Positions 1 through 8,530 of a DNA stretch of 64,000 nucleotides are shown here, one piece after another. The notes below the pieces were generated by a model. That model was not told the origin of the DNA and ran no database searches. It worked only from the letters and a program-made list of their open reading frames with translations. How positions within the stretch are numbered: the stretch's first letter is position 1; every line of letters begins with the position of its first letter. The position numbers and the translations under genes were made by a program. The stretch is from Sphingopyxis sp. H050 (GTDB taxonomy: Bacteria; Pseudomonadota; Alphaproteobacteria; Sphingomonadales; Sphingomonadaceae), in NCBI RefSeq assembly GCF_001468265.1, contig NZ_LNRZ01000002.1, positions 496,001 to 560,000 on the forward strand. The letters run 5' to 3'.

Positions 1-1137
1 ATCGAACCGCTCGCGCCACTGACGCAGCGTCTCGGCATAACAGCCGCCGAAATGCTTCACGTCGCGCCAGACAAGCCCGCGCTCGGCAGCGAGCGCGCGG
101 AAGCGGCTTTCGGAGATCAGGCAACCGCCGGGGAAGATATAGGCCTGGATGAAGTCGCTGCTCGCCGCATAACGCTCGAACAGCGCATCGTCGATGAGGA
201 TATACTGGATCGCGGCGCGCCCGCCGGGACGCAGCATCCGCGCGATCGCATCGAGATAGGCGGGCCAATAGGCCTGGCCCACTGCCTCGACCATCTCGAC
301 GCTGACGATCGCGTCATAGGGGCCCTTGGCGTCGCGATAATCGCGGATTTCGATGCGCGAACGGCCGGTCAGATCGATGGCGCGCAGTCGGTCGTCCGCG
401 ACCTCCGCCTGGGAGGGCGACAGGGTGATGCCGGTATAGAGCACATCGTGCCGCTCCACCGCGCGTTCGGCAAGCGCCCCCCAGCCGCAGCCGATTTCGA
501 GCAAGCGACCGCCCGAGCGGAGGTCGAGCCGGTCGAGAATGGCGTCGATCTTGGCCGTCTGCGCCTCTTCGAGCGACATGCCGGCATCGTCGAACAACGC
601 GCTGGAATAATTCATCCCCTGATCGAGCCAGAGGCGGTAGAAGTCGTTGCCGAGGTCATAATGCGCGTGGATATTCCGCCGCGAGCCCGCCCGGCTGTTG
701 CGGTTCAGAAAATGCGCGGCGCGGTTAAGCCAGCGGAGCGGCCCACGGGCACGTCCGGCGTTGCCGAGCGTCTCGCCGTTGCGCATGAACAGGTCGAACA
801 GCGGCACCGGATCAGGCGACGACCATTCGCCCATATCCCAGGCGCGATACCAGCCCACCGATCCCGACAGCGCCAAACGGACGATCGCCGCCCAGCTGTG
901 CAAATGCACGACCGCCGTCGGCCCCTTGCCGCGCCCGCCCAGGATGCGGACGCTGCCGTCGGGCAGGTGCCCTTCCAGGGTGCCGTAAGCGAGGCCGCTG
1001 TCGATCTGGTCGAGCCGGTGATGGAAAAAGCCCGCGGGCGCCAGCGACATCAACTGCGCCAGTCCCCCGCCCGAGCGAAAGACCCGGTCGGCCCGCAGCA
1101 ATTCCTTGCCGCGACGAGGGCTGACATGCGTGTTCAT
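1..1137 (-). CDS. cfa: Cyclopropane-fatty-acyl-phospholipid synthase family protein (3' end outside window)
   Basis: SAM-dependent methyltransferase of the CFA synthase (CMAS) family, which methylenates double bonds of membrane phospholipid acyl chains. I translated 379 codons from ATG 1137 with no stop before the window edge, so the C-terminus is missing. Visible: the SAM-binding glycine loop LLEIGCGWGALAE around residue 210, an N-terminal lipid-binding-like region, and the family string NIHAHYDLGNDFYRLWLD before the Rossmann core. A strong AGGAGG ribosome site precedes the ATG. It starts 35 nt after the photolyase stop on the same strand, so it is probably the third gene of a hydrolase-photolyase-cfa operon. 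Photolyase and cfa genes belong together in the singlet-oxygen/sigma-E regulon of Rhodobacter, which suggests a light or oxidative stress role here. No matching promoter was recognised. Confidence 0.9.
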   Translation of the reverse strand, partial: MNTHVSPRRGKELLRADRVFRSGGGLAQLMSLAPAGFFHHRLDQIDSGLAYGTLEGHLPDGSVRILGGRGKGPTAVVHLHSWAAIVRLALSGSVGWYRAWDMGEWSSPDPVPLFDLFMRNGETLGNAGRARGPLRWLNRAAHFLNRNSRAGSRRNIHAHYDLGNDFYRLWLDQGMNYSSALFDDAGMSLEEAQTAKIDAILDRLDLRSGGRLLEIGCGWGALAERAVERHDVLYTGITLSPSQAEVADDRLRAIDLTGRSRIEIRDYRDAKGPYDAIVSVEMVEAVGQAYWPAYLDAIARMLRPGGRAAIQYILIDDALFERYAASSDFIQAYIFPGGCLISESRFRALAAERGLVWRDVKHFGGCYAETLRQWRERFD

Positions 1138-1172
1138 TGTCGCCTCCTGCCGCAAATGCGGCCGCCTGACAA

Positions 1173-2558
1173 TCAGTTGTCGTGCGCCTTCATGACGTCA
1201 TACGCGGCCAGCGCGCGGGCGCGCGCCTCGCGATGTCCGATGATTTTCGCCGGATAGCTGGCGGGCCGCCGACCGGCCTCGTCGGGATCATGAATCGTCC
1301 CGTTGTCGAGCGCCGCCAGTTCGGGCACCCATTGGCGAATATAGCTCGCCGCGTCGAACTTCTCCGACTGGGTCAGCGGCGCCATGATGCGGGGAAACAT
1401 GTTGCTGTCCACGCCCGTACCCGCCACCCACTGCCAGTTGACGCTGTTGTTGCCGTAATCGGCATCGACCAGCGTATCCCAGAACCATTGTTCGCCCCGG
1501 CGCCAGTCGATCAGCAGATGCTTGATCAGGAAACTGGCCGCGATCATCCGGACGCGATTGTGCATCCAGCCCGTCGCCCACAGCTGGCGCATCCCCGCAT
1601 CGACGATCGGGTAACCCGTCTGGCCGCGTTGCCAGCGCCGCATGTCCCGGTCGGCCTGCTCTCCCGTCCGCCACGGCATATGATCGAAGGCTTCGCGCGC
1701 GCTGCGGCCGCCATAGTCCGGAAATTGCAGGATGACATTCTGCGCATAGTCGCGCCAGCCGACCTCGCCGAGAAAAACGTCGACCGACCCGCCGGCATCG
1801 GCGAGGCGGTGCCAGACATAAGCCGGCGAAACCTCGCCGAAATGCAGGTGCGGCGACAGGCGCGAGCTGCCTTCTTCGGACGGGAGGTTGCGGCGTCGGT
1901 CGTAATCGGCGGCTTCATCGACGAAATCGGCGACCCGGCGGCGGGCGCCGTCTTCGCCGGGTGTCCATTCCGTGGCGAAGCCGGCAGCCCAATCGGGATT
2001 GACCGGCAGCAGCTTCCACCCGGAAAGCTCGTCCGATTTCGGCCATTTGGGCGCCGCTGCAATCTCGCGCGGGCGGTTTGCGGTCGGCGGCGGCGGCATT
2101 TGCTCTTTCAGCGCGCGCCAGAACGGCGTGTAAATCTTGTAGAGACCACCGCTGCCGGTGGTCACCGATCCGGGCGGCGCGAGGTAGTTCCCGTCGTGAC
2201 AGATGAGGTTCAGCTGCTTCGAAACAGCGCGTTCTGCGTTCCGCCACCAAGGTTCATAGTGGCGAAGGCAATGGACGTCGCTGGCCCCCGTTTCCTTGGC
2301 GATATCAGCCAACTGCTCATCGGCCTTGCCGCGGCGCAGGATCAGCCGCGATCCCATTTCGCGAAGGCCGGCATCCAGGCTGGCAAGGCTATGGTGGAGC
2401 CACCAGCGCGACGCCCCGCCCATGGCACGATGTTTGGGCGTCTCATCGTCGAGAATATAGACGGGAATGACCGGACCTGCAGCGGCGGCGGCGGCGAGCG
2501 CCGCCTGATCCGACAGGCGGAGATCGCGGCGGAACCAGATGATGCTGGGCTTGGTCAT
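1173..2558 (-). CDS. phrB: Deoxyribodipyrimidine photo-lyase (cryptochrome/photolyase family)
   Basis: Light-driven repair of UV-induced pyrimidine dimers using FAD plus an antenna chromophore. The 461-aa product has normal class I length. The N-terminal antenna domain opens SIIWFRRDLRLSDQAAL, and the C-terminal FAD/DNA-binding half contains GQTGYPIVDAGMRQLWATG, MHNRVRMIAASFL and WQWVAGTGVDSNMFPRI, all diagnostic. The ATG overlaps the stop of the upstream membrane hydrolase gene as ATGA, so translation is probably coupled. The downstream neighbour is cfa. I cannot tell a CPD photolyase from a related cryptochrome by eye, but the conserved WQW stretch favours photolyase. Confidence 0.95.
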   Translation of the reverse strand: MTKPSIIWFRRDLRLSDQAALAAAAAAGPVIPVYILDDETPKHRAMGGASRWWLHHSLASLDAGLREMGSRLILRRGKADEQLADIAKETGASDVHCLRHYEPWWRNAERAVSKQLNLICHDGNYLAPPGSVTTGSGGLYKIYTPFWRALKEQMPPPPTANRPREIAAAPKWPKSDELSGWKLLPVNPDWAAGFATEWTPGEDGARRRVADFVDEAADYDRRRNLPSEEGSSRLSPHLHFGEVSPAYVWHRLADAGGSVDVFLGEVGWRDYAQNVILQFPDYGGRSAREAFDHMPWRTGEQADRDMRRWQRGQTGYPIVDAGMRQLWATGWMHNRVRMIAASFLIKHLLIDWRRGEQWFWDTLVDADYGNNSVNWQWVAGTGVDSNMFPRIMAPLTQSEKFDAASYIRQWVPELAALDNGTIHDPDEAGRRPASYPAKIIGHREARARALAAYDVMKAHDN

Positions 2559-3505
2559 TCGGGATGGCTTGCGGTGTCGGGCGCCGTCACACGGACAGTA
2601 AAGCGGTCGCGCGCCAAAGGTTGCATATATCGCTGATCGCGCAGAACGATCGCGTCGCCTTCGGGTTCGGCGACGGGCATGCGCGACCAGAACAAAAACG
2701 CGCGCGCGGCGGGATCGGCCTTGATCCAGCTTTCCAGCCGCAGGTCGTTCATGCCGTCAGGGACGCCTGGCTCGACCGTACTGCCCGCGCCAAGCGCATA
2801 ATTGCCGCTGCCGTAAAATCCATGGCGCCGCCAGAAAATATCGCGTTTCCAGAACGCCAGCGGGGGCGGGCTAGCCACGACGAGCGCGCCGCCCTGCCCG
2901 CTTCTCCGGAGCAATTCCGACGCTTGGGCCTCGGCATGGCCCGTCATCGCCCCGTTGGCGAAGATATAGGCGCACACGGCCGTGAAACCGGCCCATGCCG
3001 GCCGCTGCCAGGCGGGCGAGCCCTTGCGCTCCCGGCGCAACGATAGCCAGAGCGACGCGCCGAGCGCCAGCCAAATCCAGAGGTCGATGATGAACAGCGT
3101 GTCGCCATAGAACCAGCGATGGCTGAACGGCTCGAGCAGGCGGATGCCGTAAGTGTTGAGCCAGTCGAGCGCAGGATGGCTGAGGCAGCCGATATACGCA
3201 AGCGCGAGGAGCCAACCCTTGTGGATCGGCAGCCGGTTCGCGGGGCGCTTGCCGCGCTTGGTCTGCCACCGATCAAACGCGATCATCAGCGCCCAGAGAA
3301 TCAGCGGCAGGACGAGCAGCGCGATCGGCCCATGCGTGATCCCGCGGCGCATCGAAAGCGAAAGCTGGCCGTAGACGGTGCAGGCGGCGTCGATGTCGGG
3401 AATATTCGCGGCGACGATCAGCGTGGGCATCGCGAGCCCGGTCTTGTTCTTCAGCCCAAGTTGGCCGATGATCGCGCCGACGAGGCTGTGCGTCAGATTG
3501 TCCAT
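2555..3505 (-). CDS. Membrane-bound metal-dependent hydrolase (YdjM/LexA-binding family)
   Basis: Inner-membrane protein of the YdjM family (putative metal-dependent hydrolases; E. coli YdjM is LexA/SOS regulated). Product is 316 aa from ATG 3505, chosen because the family begins MDNLTHSLVGAIIGQLG; an upstream in-frame extension to 3553 reads into repeat-like DNA. Conserved polar residues include THSLVG near the start, DIDAACT, GITHGP and LSHPALDWLNTYG, interspersed with several hydrophobic segments. The last bases overlap the photolyase start (ATGA), so it heads that operon. The true reaction is unknown. The C-terminal half (after about residue 200) is soluble and less conserved. Confidence 0.82.
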   Translation of the reverse strand: MDNLTHSLVGAIIGQLGLKNKTGLAMPTLIVAANIPDIDAACTVYGQLSLSMRRGITHGPIALLVLPLILWALMIAFDRWQTKRGKRPANRLPIHKGWLLALAYIGCLSHPALDWLNTYGIRLLEPFSHRWFYGDTLFIIDLWIWLALGASLWLSLRRERKGSPAWQRPAWAGFTAVCAYIFANGAMTGHAEAQASELLRRSGQGGALVVASPPPLAFWKRDIFWRRHGFYGSGNYALGAGSTVEPGVPDGMNDLRLESWIKADPAARAFLFWSRMPVAEPEGDAIVLRDQRYMQPLARDRFTVRVTAPDTASHPE

Positions 3506-3541
3506 GAGTTCCGGCCTTGGGGAATAAAAAGAATAAAAAGA

Positions 3542-4020
3542 CGTTTCGAGCAAAGACGCAAAGACACAAAGAAGAAAAGAAAATCAGGCCCTTTGGGCAT
3601 AGTTGTTCACAACGCGGCGAACACCCTCCTTGAAGGTCGCCGTTCCGAAATTCATGAGCAATCCCAGGGGCAAGCGCATGAGGCGCAGATAGGTGAGCAG
3701 TTGCTTCGCGTGGACAGGGGCGTGCTGCTCGGTCGATTTGATTTCAATGAGCAGTGTGTGTTCGACGATCAGATCGGCTCGAAAGGCATTGTCTATGACG
3801 ATGCCATTGGCGCTGAGGGGAACCGAAACCTGACGCTCGACCGCCAATCCTCGTGACGCAAGGCTTTCGGCGAGCAGCAGTTCATAAGCCGATTCCAACA
3901 GCCCTGGCCCGATATCGCGATGGATATGAAAACCGCAATCTACCGCGACATTTGCCAAGGACTCGATGTCGGCCGGCAATCCCCACCCCTTCTTAGTGTC
4001 TTTGCGTCTTTGCGCGAAAC
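3542..4020. repeat. Inverted-repeat element enclosing a GxxExxY gene
   Basis: The left end (about 3542-3574) and the right end (about 3988-4020, read in reverse complement) match at roughly 31 of 33 positions; the core is CGCAAAGACGCAAAGACAC. They tightly frame the 131-aa GxxExxY gene: its stop is about 10 nt inside one end, and the purine-rich other end supplies its ribosome site. Related end sequences occur without a gene at 26423-26583 and 34264-34412. This looks like a small mobile or once-mobile unit, but I see no target duplication or transposase. Confidence 0.6.
3584..3979 (-). CDS. GxxExxY family protein (PD-(D/E)XK-like)
   Basis: Small protein of the GxxExxY family (TIGR04256 type), of unknown cellular role and related in fold to PD-(D/E)XK nucleases. 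The naming motif GPGLLESAYE lies near residue 25. DNAFRADLIVEHTLLIEIKS carries the D...ExK arrangement expected of the nuclease-like core. I chose TTG 3979 (product PADIESLANVAVDCG...): it fits the usual family N-terminus and follows a purine-rich GAAGGGG. The longer frame to TTG 4027 only adds AQRRKDTKK, a translation of the flanking repeat. It sits inside the inverted-repeat element between korB and the hydrolase operon and is co-directional with both. Function is not known; mobility is inferred from the repeats. Confidence 0.75.
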   Translation of the reverse strand: MPADIESLANVAVDCGFHIHRDIGPGLLESAYELLLAESLASRGLAVERQVSVPLSANGIVIDNAFRADLIVEHTLLIEIKSTEQHAPVHAKQLLTYLRLMRLPLGLLMNFGTATFKEGVRRVVNNYAQRA

Positions 4021-4036
4021 CCTTCAACGCGCGACG

Positions 4037-5074
4037 TTAAAGCTCCGGACCGCCATCAGTCACGGTCCAGGTTTGGCCCTTCTTCAGCAAGCTCTGCAGA
4101 TCGGCGGTCTTGCCCTCGCTAGCCGCCTTGTTCTGGCGGACGACATCGGCTTCGAAGGTCGGGCGCGGATCGTCATAGAGGACGCCGAGCGCCATCGGGA
4201 ATTCGCCGAAGCGCATTTCGACGAGCATGTGGGCGACGCTGCGGTTCGTCACGTCGTGGACGATCACGCCCGCCGCTTCCCAGTCGCCATTGACGACATC
4301 GACGGTCTTGAGATGCAGTTCATCGGCGTCGAGCGCGATGCCCTTGGTGCCCTTGGCATAGAGCATCGGTTCGCCATTCTTGAGCCAGAGCTGGCGGTCC
4401 TCGGCGCCCTTCGGCGCGGCGAAATCCTCGAAAACGTCCTTGTTGTAGACGATACAGTTCTGAAAAATTTCGATAAAGGCTGCGCCCTTGTGGGCATGCG
4501 CCGCCTTCAGCACATTCGGCAATTCCTTCGACACGTCGAAGCCGCGCGCGACGAACCGAGCGCCGGCGCCGAGCGCGAACGCCGCAGGCTGCGCCGGGCG
4601 ATCGACCGAACCGTAAGGCGTCGACGGGCTCGTCGTGCCGACCCGGCTGGTCGGCGAATATTGCCCCTTGGTCAGGCCATAGATCTCGTTGTTGAACAGC
4701 ATGATCTGGCAATCGAGATTGCGGCGGATCAGGTGCATCGTGTGGTTGCCCCCGATCGACAGCCCATCGCCGTCGCCGGTGACGATCCAGATGTCGAGGT
4801 TCGGGTTCGCGAGCTTCAGTCCCGTCGCGAATGCCGGCGCGCGGCCGTGGATCGTGTGGAAGCCATAGGTCTCCATATAATAGGGAAAGCGCGACGAGCA
4901 GCCGATGCCGCTGATGAACACGGTATTCTCGGGCGTCGTGCCGATCTCCGGCATCGTGCGCTGCACCGCCTTCAGAATCGCATAGTCGCCGCAGCCGGGG
5001 CACCAGCGGACTTCCTGATCGGTTTCCCAATCCTTGAGCGTCGTCGTGCGGGCGATGGTCGTCATCTCGTTCAT
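4037..5074 (-). CDS. korB: 2-oxoacid:ferredoxin oxidoreductase, beta subunit
   Basis: Thiamine-diphosphate subunit of a 2-oxoacid (probably 2-oxoglutarate):ferredoxin oxidoreductase, which oxidatively decarboxylates the oxoacid to an acyl-CoA while reducing ferredoxin. The 345-aa product shows the cysteine pair WCPGCGDYAILKAV near residue 28, a further Cys in ISGIGCSSRFPYY, and the ThDP/Mg signature GDGDGLSIGGNHTMH. Its start overlaps the stop of korA as ATGA, so the two subunits are translationally coupled. No separate ferredoxin-like subunit is adjacent, as expected for the two-subunit type. The substrate cannot be settled from sequence alone; 2-oxoglutarate is most likely in aerobic sphingomonads. 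Confidence 0.92.
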   Translation of the reverse strand: MNEMTTIARTTTLKDWETDQEVRWCPGCGDYAILKAVQRTMPEIGTTPENTVFISGIGCSSRFPYYMETYGFHTIHGRAPAFATGLKLANPNLDIWIVTGDGDGLSIGGNHTMHLIRRNLDCQIMLFNNEIYGLTKGQYSPTSRVGTTSPSTPYGSVDRPAQPAAFALGAGARFVARGFDVSKELPNVLKAAHAHKGAAFIEIFQNCIVYNKDVFEDFAAPKGAEDRQLWLKNGEPMLYAKGTKGIALDADELHLKTVDVVNGDWEAAGVIVHDVTNRSVAHMLVEMRFGEFPMALGVLYDDPRPTFEADVVRQNKAASEGKTADLQSLLKKGQTWTVTDGGPEL

Positions 5075-6933
5075 GCGAGCGCTCCTTCGATCGCGGCTTC
5101 GATTTCGGCAATGGTAAAGGGCTGGCCGGATACCTTGTTCACGGGCCGGGCATCGACCAGATACTGGTCGCGCAGCACAGTCTTGAGCTGGCCGGTGTTC
5201 ATTTCGGGGACGATCACCTTGTCGTAGCTCTTGAGCAGCTCGCCGAGATTGGCGGGAAGCGGCCAGATGTGGCGGATATGGATATGGCTGACGTCCTTGC
5301 CCTCGGCGCGCTTGCGGCGCACCGCCTGGTGGATCGGGCCGAAGGTCGAGCCCCAGCCGACGACCGCGAGCTTGCCGCCCTCGGCGCCGAGTTCGACGAT
5401 CTGGTCGGGCACCTTGACGCCGTCGACCTTGGCCTTGCGGATATCGGTCATCGCCTGGTGGTTCGAAGATTCATAGTTGATGTGCCCGGTATCGATTTCC
5501 TTCTCGATCCCGCCGATGCGGTGGAGCAGACCAGGGGTGCCGGGCTTGACCCATGGGCGCTTGAGCTTTTCGTCGCGGCCATAGGGTTTGAAACCGTCCG
5601 CCGGCGCTTCGGTCAGAAATTCGACCGGGAACGCCTCATAGCTTTCAAGGTCGGGGACCGCCCACGGCTCGGCCGCATTGGCGATATAGCCGTCGGTCAG
5701 CAGCATCACCGGGGTCATATATTGCACCGCAATGCGCACCGCCTCGATCGCGCATTCAAACGCGTCGCCGGGCGAGCGCGCGGCGATCACCGGCATCGGC
5801 GCGTCGCCGTTGCGGCCATAGACCGCCTGATACAGGTCCGACTGCTCGGTCTTGGTCGGCAGCCCGGTCGAGGGGCCGCCGCGCTGCGAATTGACGATGA
5901 CCAGCGGCAGCTCGGTCATGATCGCAAGGCCCATCGCCTCGCCCTTCAGCGCGATGCCCGGGCCCGACGAACTGGTCACGCCAAGCGAGCCGCCGTAGCT
6001 GGCGCCGATGGCCGAGCAGATCGCGGCGATTTCGTCCTCGGCCTGAAAGGTCGTGACGTCATATTCCTTGAGCCGCGACAGATGGTGCAGAATCGCCGAC
6101 GCAGGCGTGATCGGATAGCCGCCGAAGAACATCGGCAGCTTGGCAAGCTGGGCGCCCGCAACGAGGCCGAGCGCGATACCCTCGGCGCCGGTCAGGGTGC
6201 GATAAAGGCCTGGCGCGACGGGCGCGGGATCGACATGATGCTGCTTGAGCGGCCCCGCCAGTTCCGCGGTCTCGCCATAGGCGTGGCCGGCGTTCAGCGC
6301 CGCGACGTTGGCGGCGGCGAGGTTCGGGTCTTTTGCAAACTTGGCGTTGAGCCAGTCGATCAGCGGCTGGCGGTCGCGGTCGAACATCCATAGCGCGAGC
6401 CCCAGCGTCCACATATTCTTGCAGCGCAGCGCTTCCTTGTTGCCGAGGCCGAAGGGCTTCACCGCGTCCATCGTCAGCTGGCTGATGTTGAGCTTGAGCA
6501 GCTGCCATTTGGCGAGGCTGCCGTCGTCGAGCGGGTTGGCGTCATACTTCGCCTTGGCAAGGTTGCGGTCGTTGAACTCGCCCTCGTCGGCGATGATCAG
6601 GCCGCCCTGCTTCAGTTGCGGCACGTTGGTCTTGAGCGCTGCGGGGTTCATCGCGACCAGCACGTCCGGCGCGTCGCCGGCGGTCTCGATCGCGGACGAG
6701 CCGAAATTGATCTGGAAGGCCGAGACGCCGAACAGCGTTCCCTGCGGCGCGCGGATTTCGGCCGGGAAGTCCGGGAAGGTCGCGAAGTCGTTGCCCGCCA
6801 GCGCCGACGACAGCGTGAACTGACCGCCGGTCAATTGCATCCCGTCGCCGCTGTCACCTGCAAATCGAACTACCACTGCATCCGAAAGGGGGGACGGCCG
6901 ATTGTCGGCCCTGTCCTCTACCGCTGTCGCCAT
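5071..6933 (-). CDS. korA: 2-oxoacid:ferredoxin oxidoreductase, alpha subunit (gamma-alpha fusion)
   Basis: Partner of korB. The 620-aa chain carries an N-terminal gamma-type domain (VVRFAGDSGDGMQLTGGQF at about residues 20-40) fused to the pyrimidine-binding alpha domain. The latter has TFQAEDEIAAICSAIGAS, TSSSGPGIALKGEAMGLA and QRGGPSTGLPTKTEQSDL, then a C-terminal segment with GWGSTFGPIHQAV. I placed the start at ATG 6933 (MATAVEDRADN). ATG 6972 and a longer non-ATG extension are possible, but the residues before 6933 are not family-like. It is divergent from the esterase at 7119. The complex is oxygen-tolerant in the aerobes that carry it, where it can supply reduced ferredoxin or an alternative TCA step; that use here is inference. 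Confidence 0.92.
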   Translation of the reverse strand: MATAVEDRADNRPSPLSDAVVVRFAGDSGDGMQLTGGQFTLSSALAGNDFATFPDFPAEIRAPQGTLFGVSAFQINFGSSAIETAGDAPDVLVAMNPAALKTNVPQLKQGGLIIADEGEFNDRNLAKAKYDANPLDDGSLAKWQLLKLNISQLTMDAVKPFGLGNKEALRCKNMWTLGLALWMFDRDRQPLIDWLNAKFAKDPNLAAANVAALNAGHAYGETAELAGPLKQHHVDPAPVAPGLYRTLTGAEGIALGLVAGAQLAKLPMFFGGYPITPASAILHHLSRLKEYDVTTFQAEDEIAAICSAIGASYGGSLGVTSSSGPGIALKGEAMGLAIMTELPLVIVNSQRGGPSTGLPTKTEQSDLYQAVYGRNGDAPMPVIAARSPGDAFECAIEAVRIAVQYMTPVMLLTDGYIANAAEPWAVPDLESYEAFPVEFLTEAPADGFKPYGRDEKLKRPWVKPGTPGLLHRIGGIEKEIDTGHINYESSNHQAMTDIRKAKVDGVKVPDQIVELGAEGGKLAVVGWGSTFGPIHQAVRRKRAEGKDVSHIHIRHIWPLPANLGELLKSYDKVIVPEMNTGQLKTVLRDQYLVDARPVNKVSGQPFTIAEIEAAIEGALA

Positions 6934-7118
6934 TTTCTGTATCTGCCTTTGAATCTTGCGAACCTGTGACATGGGCCTAGGCCCGTGCGCGCGTCGCCGC
7001 AATTCAGAAAAAATTGTGCGCTGCAAAGGACGAGCGCCCGGTGGGTTTCATTTCGCGATTGAATTTGCGCCGCCGATGCCGAATAGCAAGGTCCCATAAC
7101 GGATAAGGGATGGACAGG

Positions 7119-8060
7119 ATGACCGACGGCACGACGCACTATACCCGCCCCGATGTGGCCGCCTTTCTGGCTTTCCTCAACGCGCAGGAGGGGCCCAAGA
7201 TGGAGGAGCTGCCCGCCGGGGCTGCGCGCGAAATGTTCCGGGCGATGGCGCAGATGGCCGACAGCCCGCGCGGCGAGATCGCCAGGGTCGAAGACCGCAC
7301 GATCCCCGGTCCCGCGGGCGACATCCCGATCCGCATTTATGACAGCCGTCCCGACCGCGAGGCCGGCCCGGTACTGGTTTTCTATCACGGGGGCGGCTGG
7401 GTGATCGGCGATCTCGACACGCACGACGGCTGGTGCGCCGAAGCCGCGCGGCAGCTCGACATGCCCGTGGTCGCGGTCGATTATCGCCTTGCGCCCGAAC
7501 ATCCCTTCCCCGCCGCGCCCGACGACTGCGAGGCCGCGACGCGCTGGGTCGCCGACAATATTCCCTGTACGGGTCTGGTGCTGGCCGGCGAAAGCGCCGG
7601 CGGCAACCTGACCATCGCCACCGCGCTGACCCTGCGCGACAAGCCGGCATCGAAGCCCGTGCTGGCGATCCATCCCATCTATCCTGCGGTGGCGACGCAC
7701 GACGACTGGCAAAGCTATCGCGATTTCGGCGAAGGCCATTTGCTGACGCAGGGCAGCATGGCCTGGTTCGGCAATCATTATGCCGCCGATCCCGCCGACT
7801 ATCGCGCCGCGCCGCTCGACTTCCCCGCCAAGGGTATGCCCCCGACCGTGTTGGTGACCGCCGGGCTCGACCCGCTGCGCGACCAGGGCCGCGCCTATGC
7901 CGCCAAGCTGGTCGAAGCGGGCGTCACGACCGTCTATCGCGAGGGCGCCGGAACGATCCACGGCTATATCAACCTGTCGCAGGCCATTCCGAGCGCCAGG
8001 GATGACATCCGCGGCGCCTTGACAGCATTGAAGGCGCTCGTCACCGAAGCCGCTGCATGA
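7119..8060 (+). CDS. Alpha/beta hydrolase, hormone-sensitive-lipase-type esterase
   Basis: Carboxylesterase of the HSL/GDXG family acting on short acyl esters. The oxyanion-hole motif FYHGGGWVIGD is near residue 95 and the nucleophile elbow LAGESAGGNL near residue 160. The Asp is in TAGLDPLRDQG and the His in GTIHGYINL, giving a complete triad. I preferred ATG 7119 over ATG 7110 because AAGGG at 7105-7109 is then 9 nt upstream; from 7110 it would be too close. The stop codon overlaps the rppH start as ATGA. Natural substrate unknown; the rppH pairing gives no clear functional hint. Confidence 0.88.
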   Translation: MTDGTTHYTRPDVAAFLAFLNAQEGPKMEELPAGAAREMFRAMAQMADSPRGEIARVEDRTIPGPAGDIPIRIYDSRPDREAGPVLVFYHGGGWVIGDLDTHDGWCAEAARQLDMPVVAVDYRLAPEHPFPAAPDDCEAATRWVADNIPCTGLVLAGESAGGNLTIATALTLRDKPASKPVLAIHPIYPAVATHDDWQSYRDFGEGHLLTQGSMAWFGNHYAADPADYRAAPLDFPAKGMPPTVLVTAGLDPLRDQGRAYAAKLVEAGVTTVYREGAGTIHGYINLSQAIPSARDDIRGALTALKALVTEAAA

Positions 8061-8530
8061 GTGACGACAATCTCCCCTACCGCCCCTGCGCCGGCGTGAT
8101 GCTGGCGAACCGCGACGGCCGCATCTTCGTCGGCCAGCGCCTCGATTCCTCCTCCGAAGCGTGGCAGATGCCGCAGGGCGGAATCGACCCCGGCGAGGAT
8201 GCCGAAGAGGCCGCGATCCGCGAACTGGGCGAGGAAACCGGCGTTCATGGCGGGCTGGTCGAGATTATCGCGCGCAGCAAGACCGAGCATTTCTATGACC
8301 TGCCCGATCATCTTATGGGCAAGATGTGGGGCGGCAAATATCGCGGCCAGCGTCAATATTGGTTCCTGATGCGTTTCATGGGCGAGGACAGCGATATCAA
8401 TATCGCGACGAAGCACCAGGAATTCCGGGCCTGGCGCTGGGCCGAACTCGACGAACTCGAAACGCTGATCGTTCCCTTCAAGCGCCAGCTCTACCGCGCG
8501 GTGGTCGAGGAGTTCCGTCCGCTCGTCTGA
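8057..8530 (+). CDS. rppH: RNA pyrophosphohydrolase (Nudix)
   Basis: Removes pyrophosphate from the 5' triphosphate end of mRNAs, licensing RNase E decay. The 157-aa product has a full Nudix box, GGIDPGEDAEEAAIRELGEETGV in pattern (G-x5-E-x7-RE-x2-EE-x-G), at about residues 38-60. It begins with the RppH-like YRPCAGVMLANRDGRIFVGQ and has WQMPQGG before the box. It is coupled to the upstream esterase by an ATGA overlap. Its last 40 nt overlap, tail to tail, the end of the uracil-DNA glycosylase gene on the other strand. Confidence 0.93.
   Translation: MSDDNLPYRPCAGVMLANRDGRIFVGQRLDSSSEAWQMPQGGIDPGEDAEEAAIRELGEETGVHGGLVEIIARSKTEHFYDLPDHLMGKMWGGKYRGQRQYWFLMRFMGEDSDINIATKHQEFRAWRWAELDELETLIVPFKRQLYRAVVEEFRPLV

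Noticed and set aside
1149..1162. GCCGCA/TGCGGC hairpin between photolyase and cfa as a terminator
   Set aside because: Short stem without a T run and immediately followed by the cfa ribosome site; read-through is more likely.
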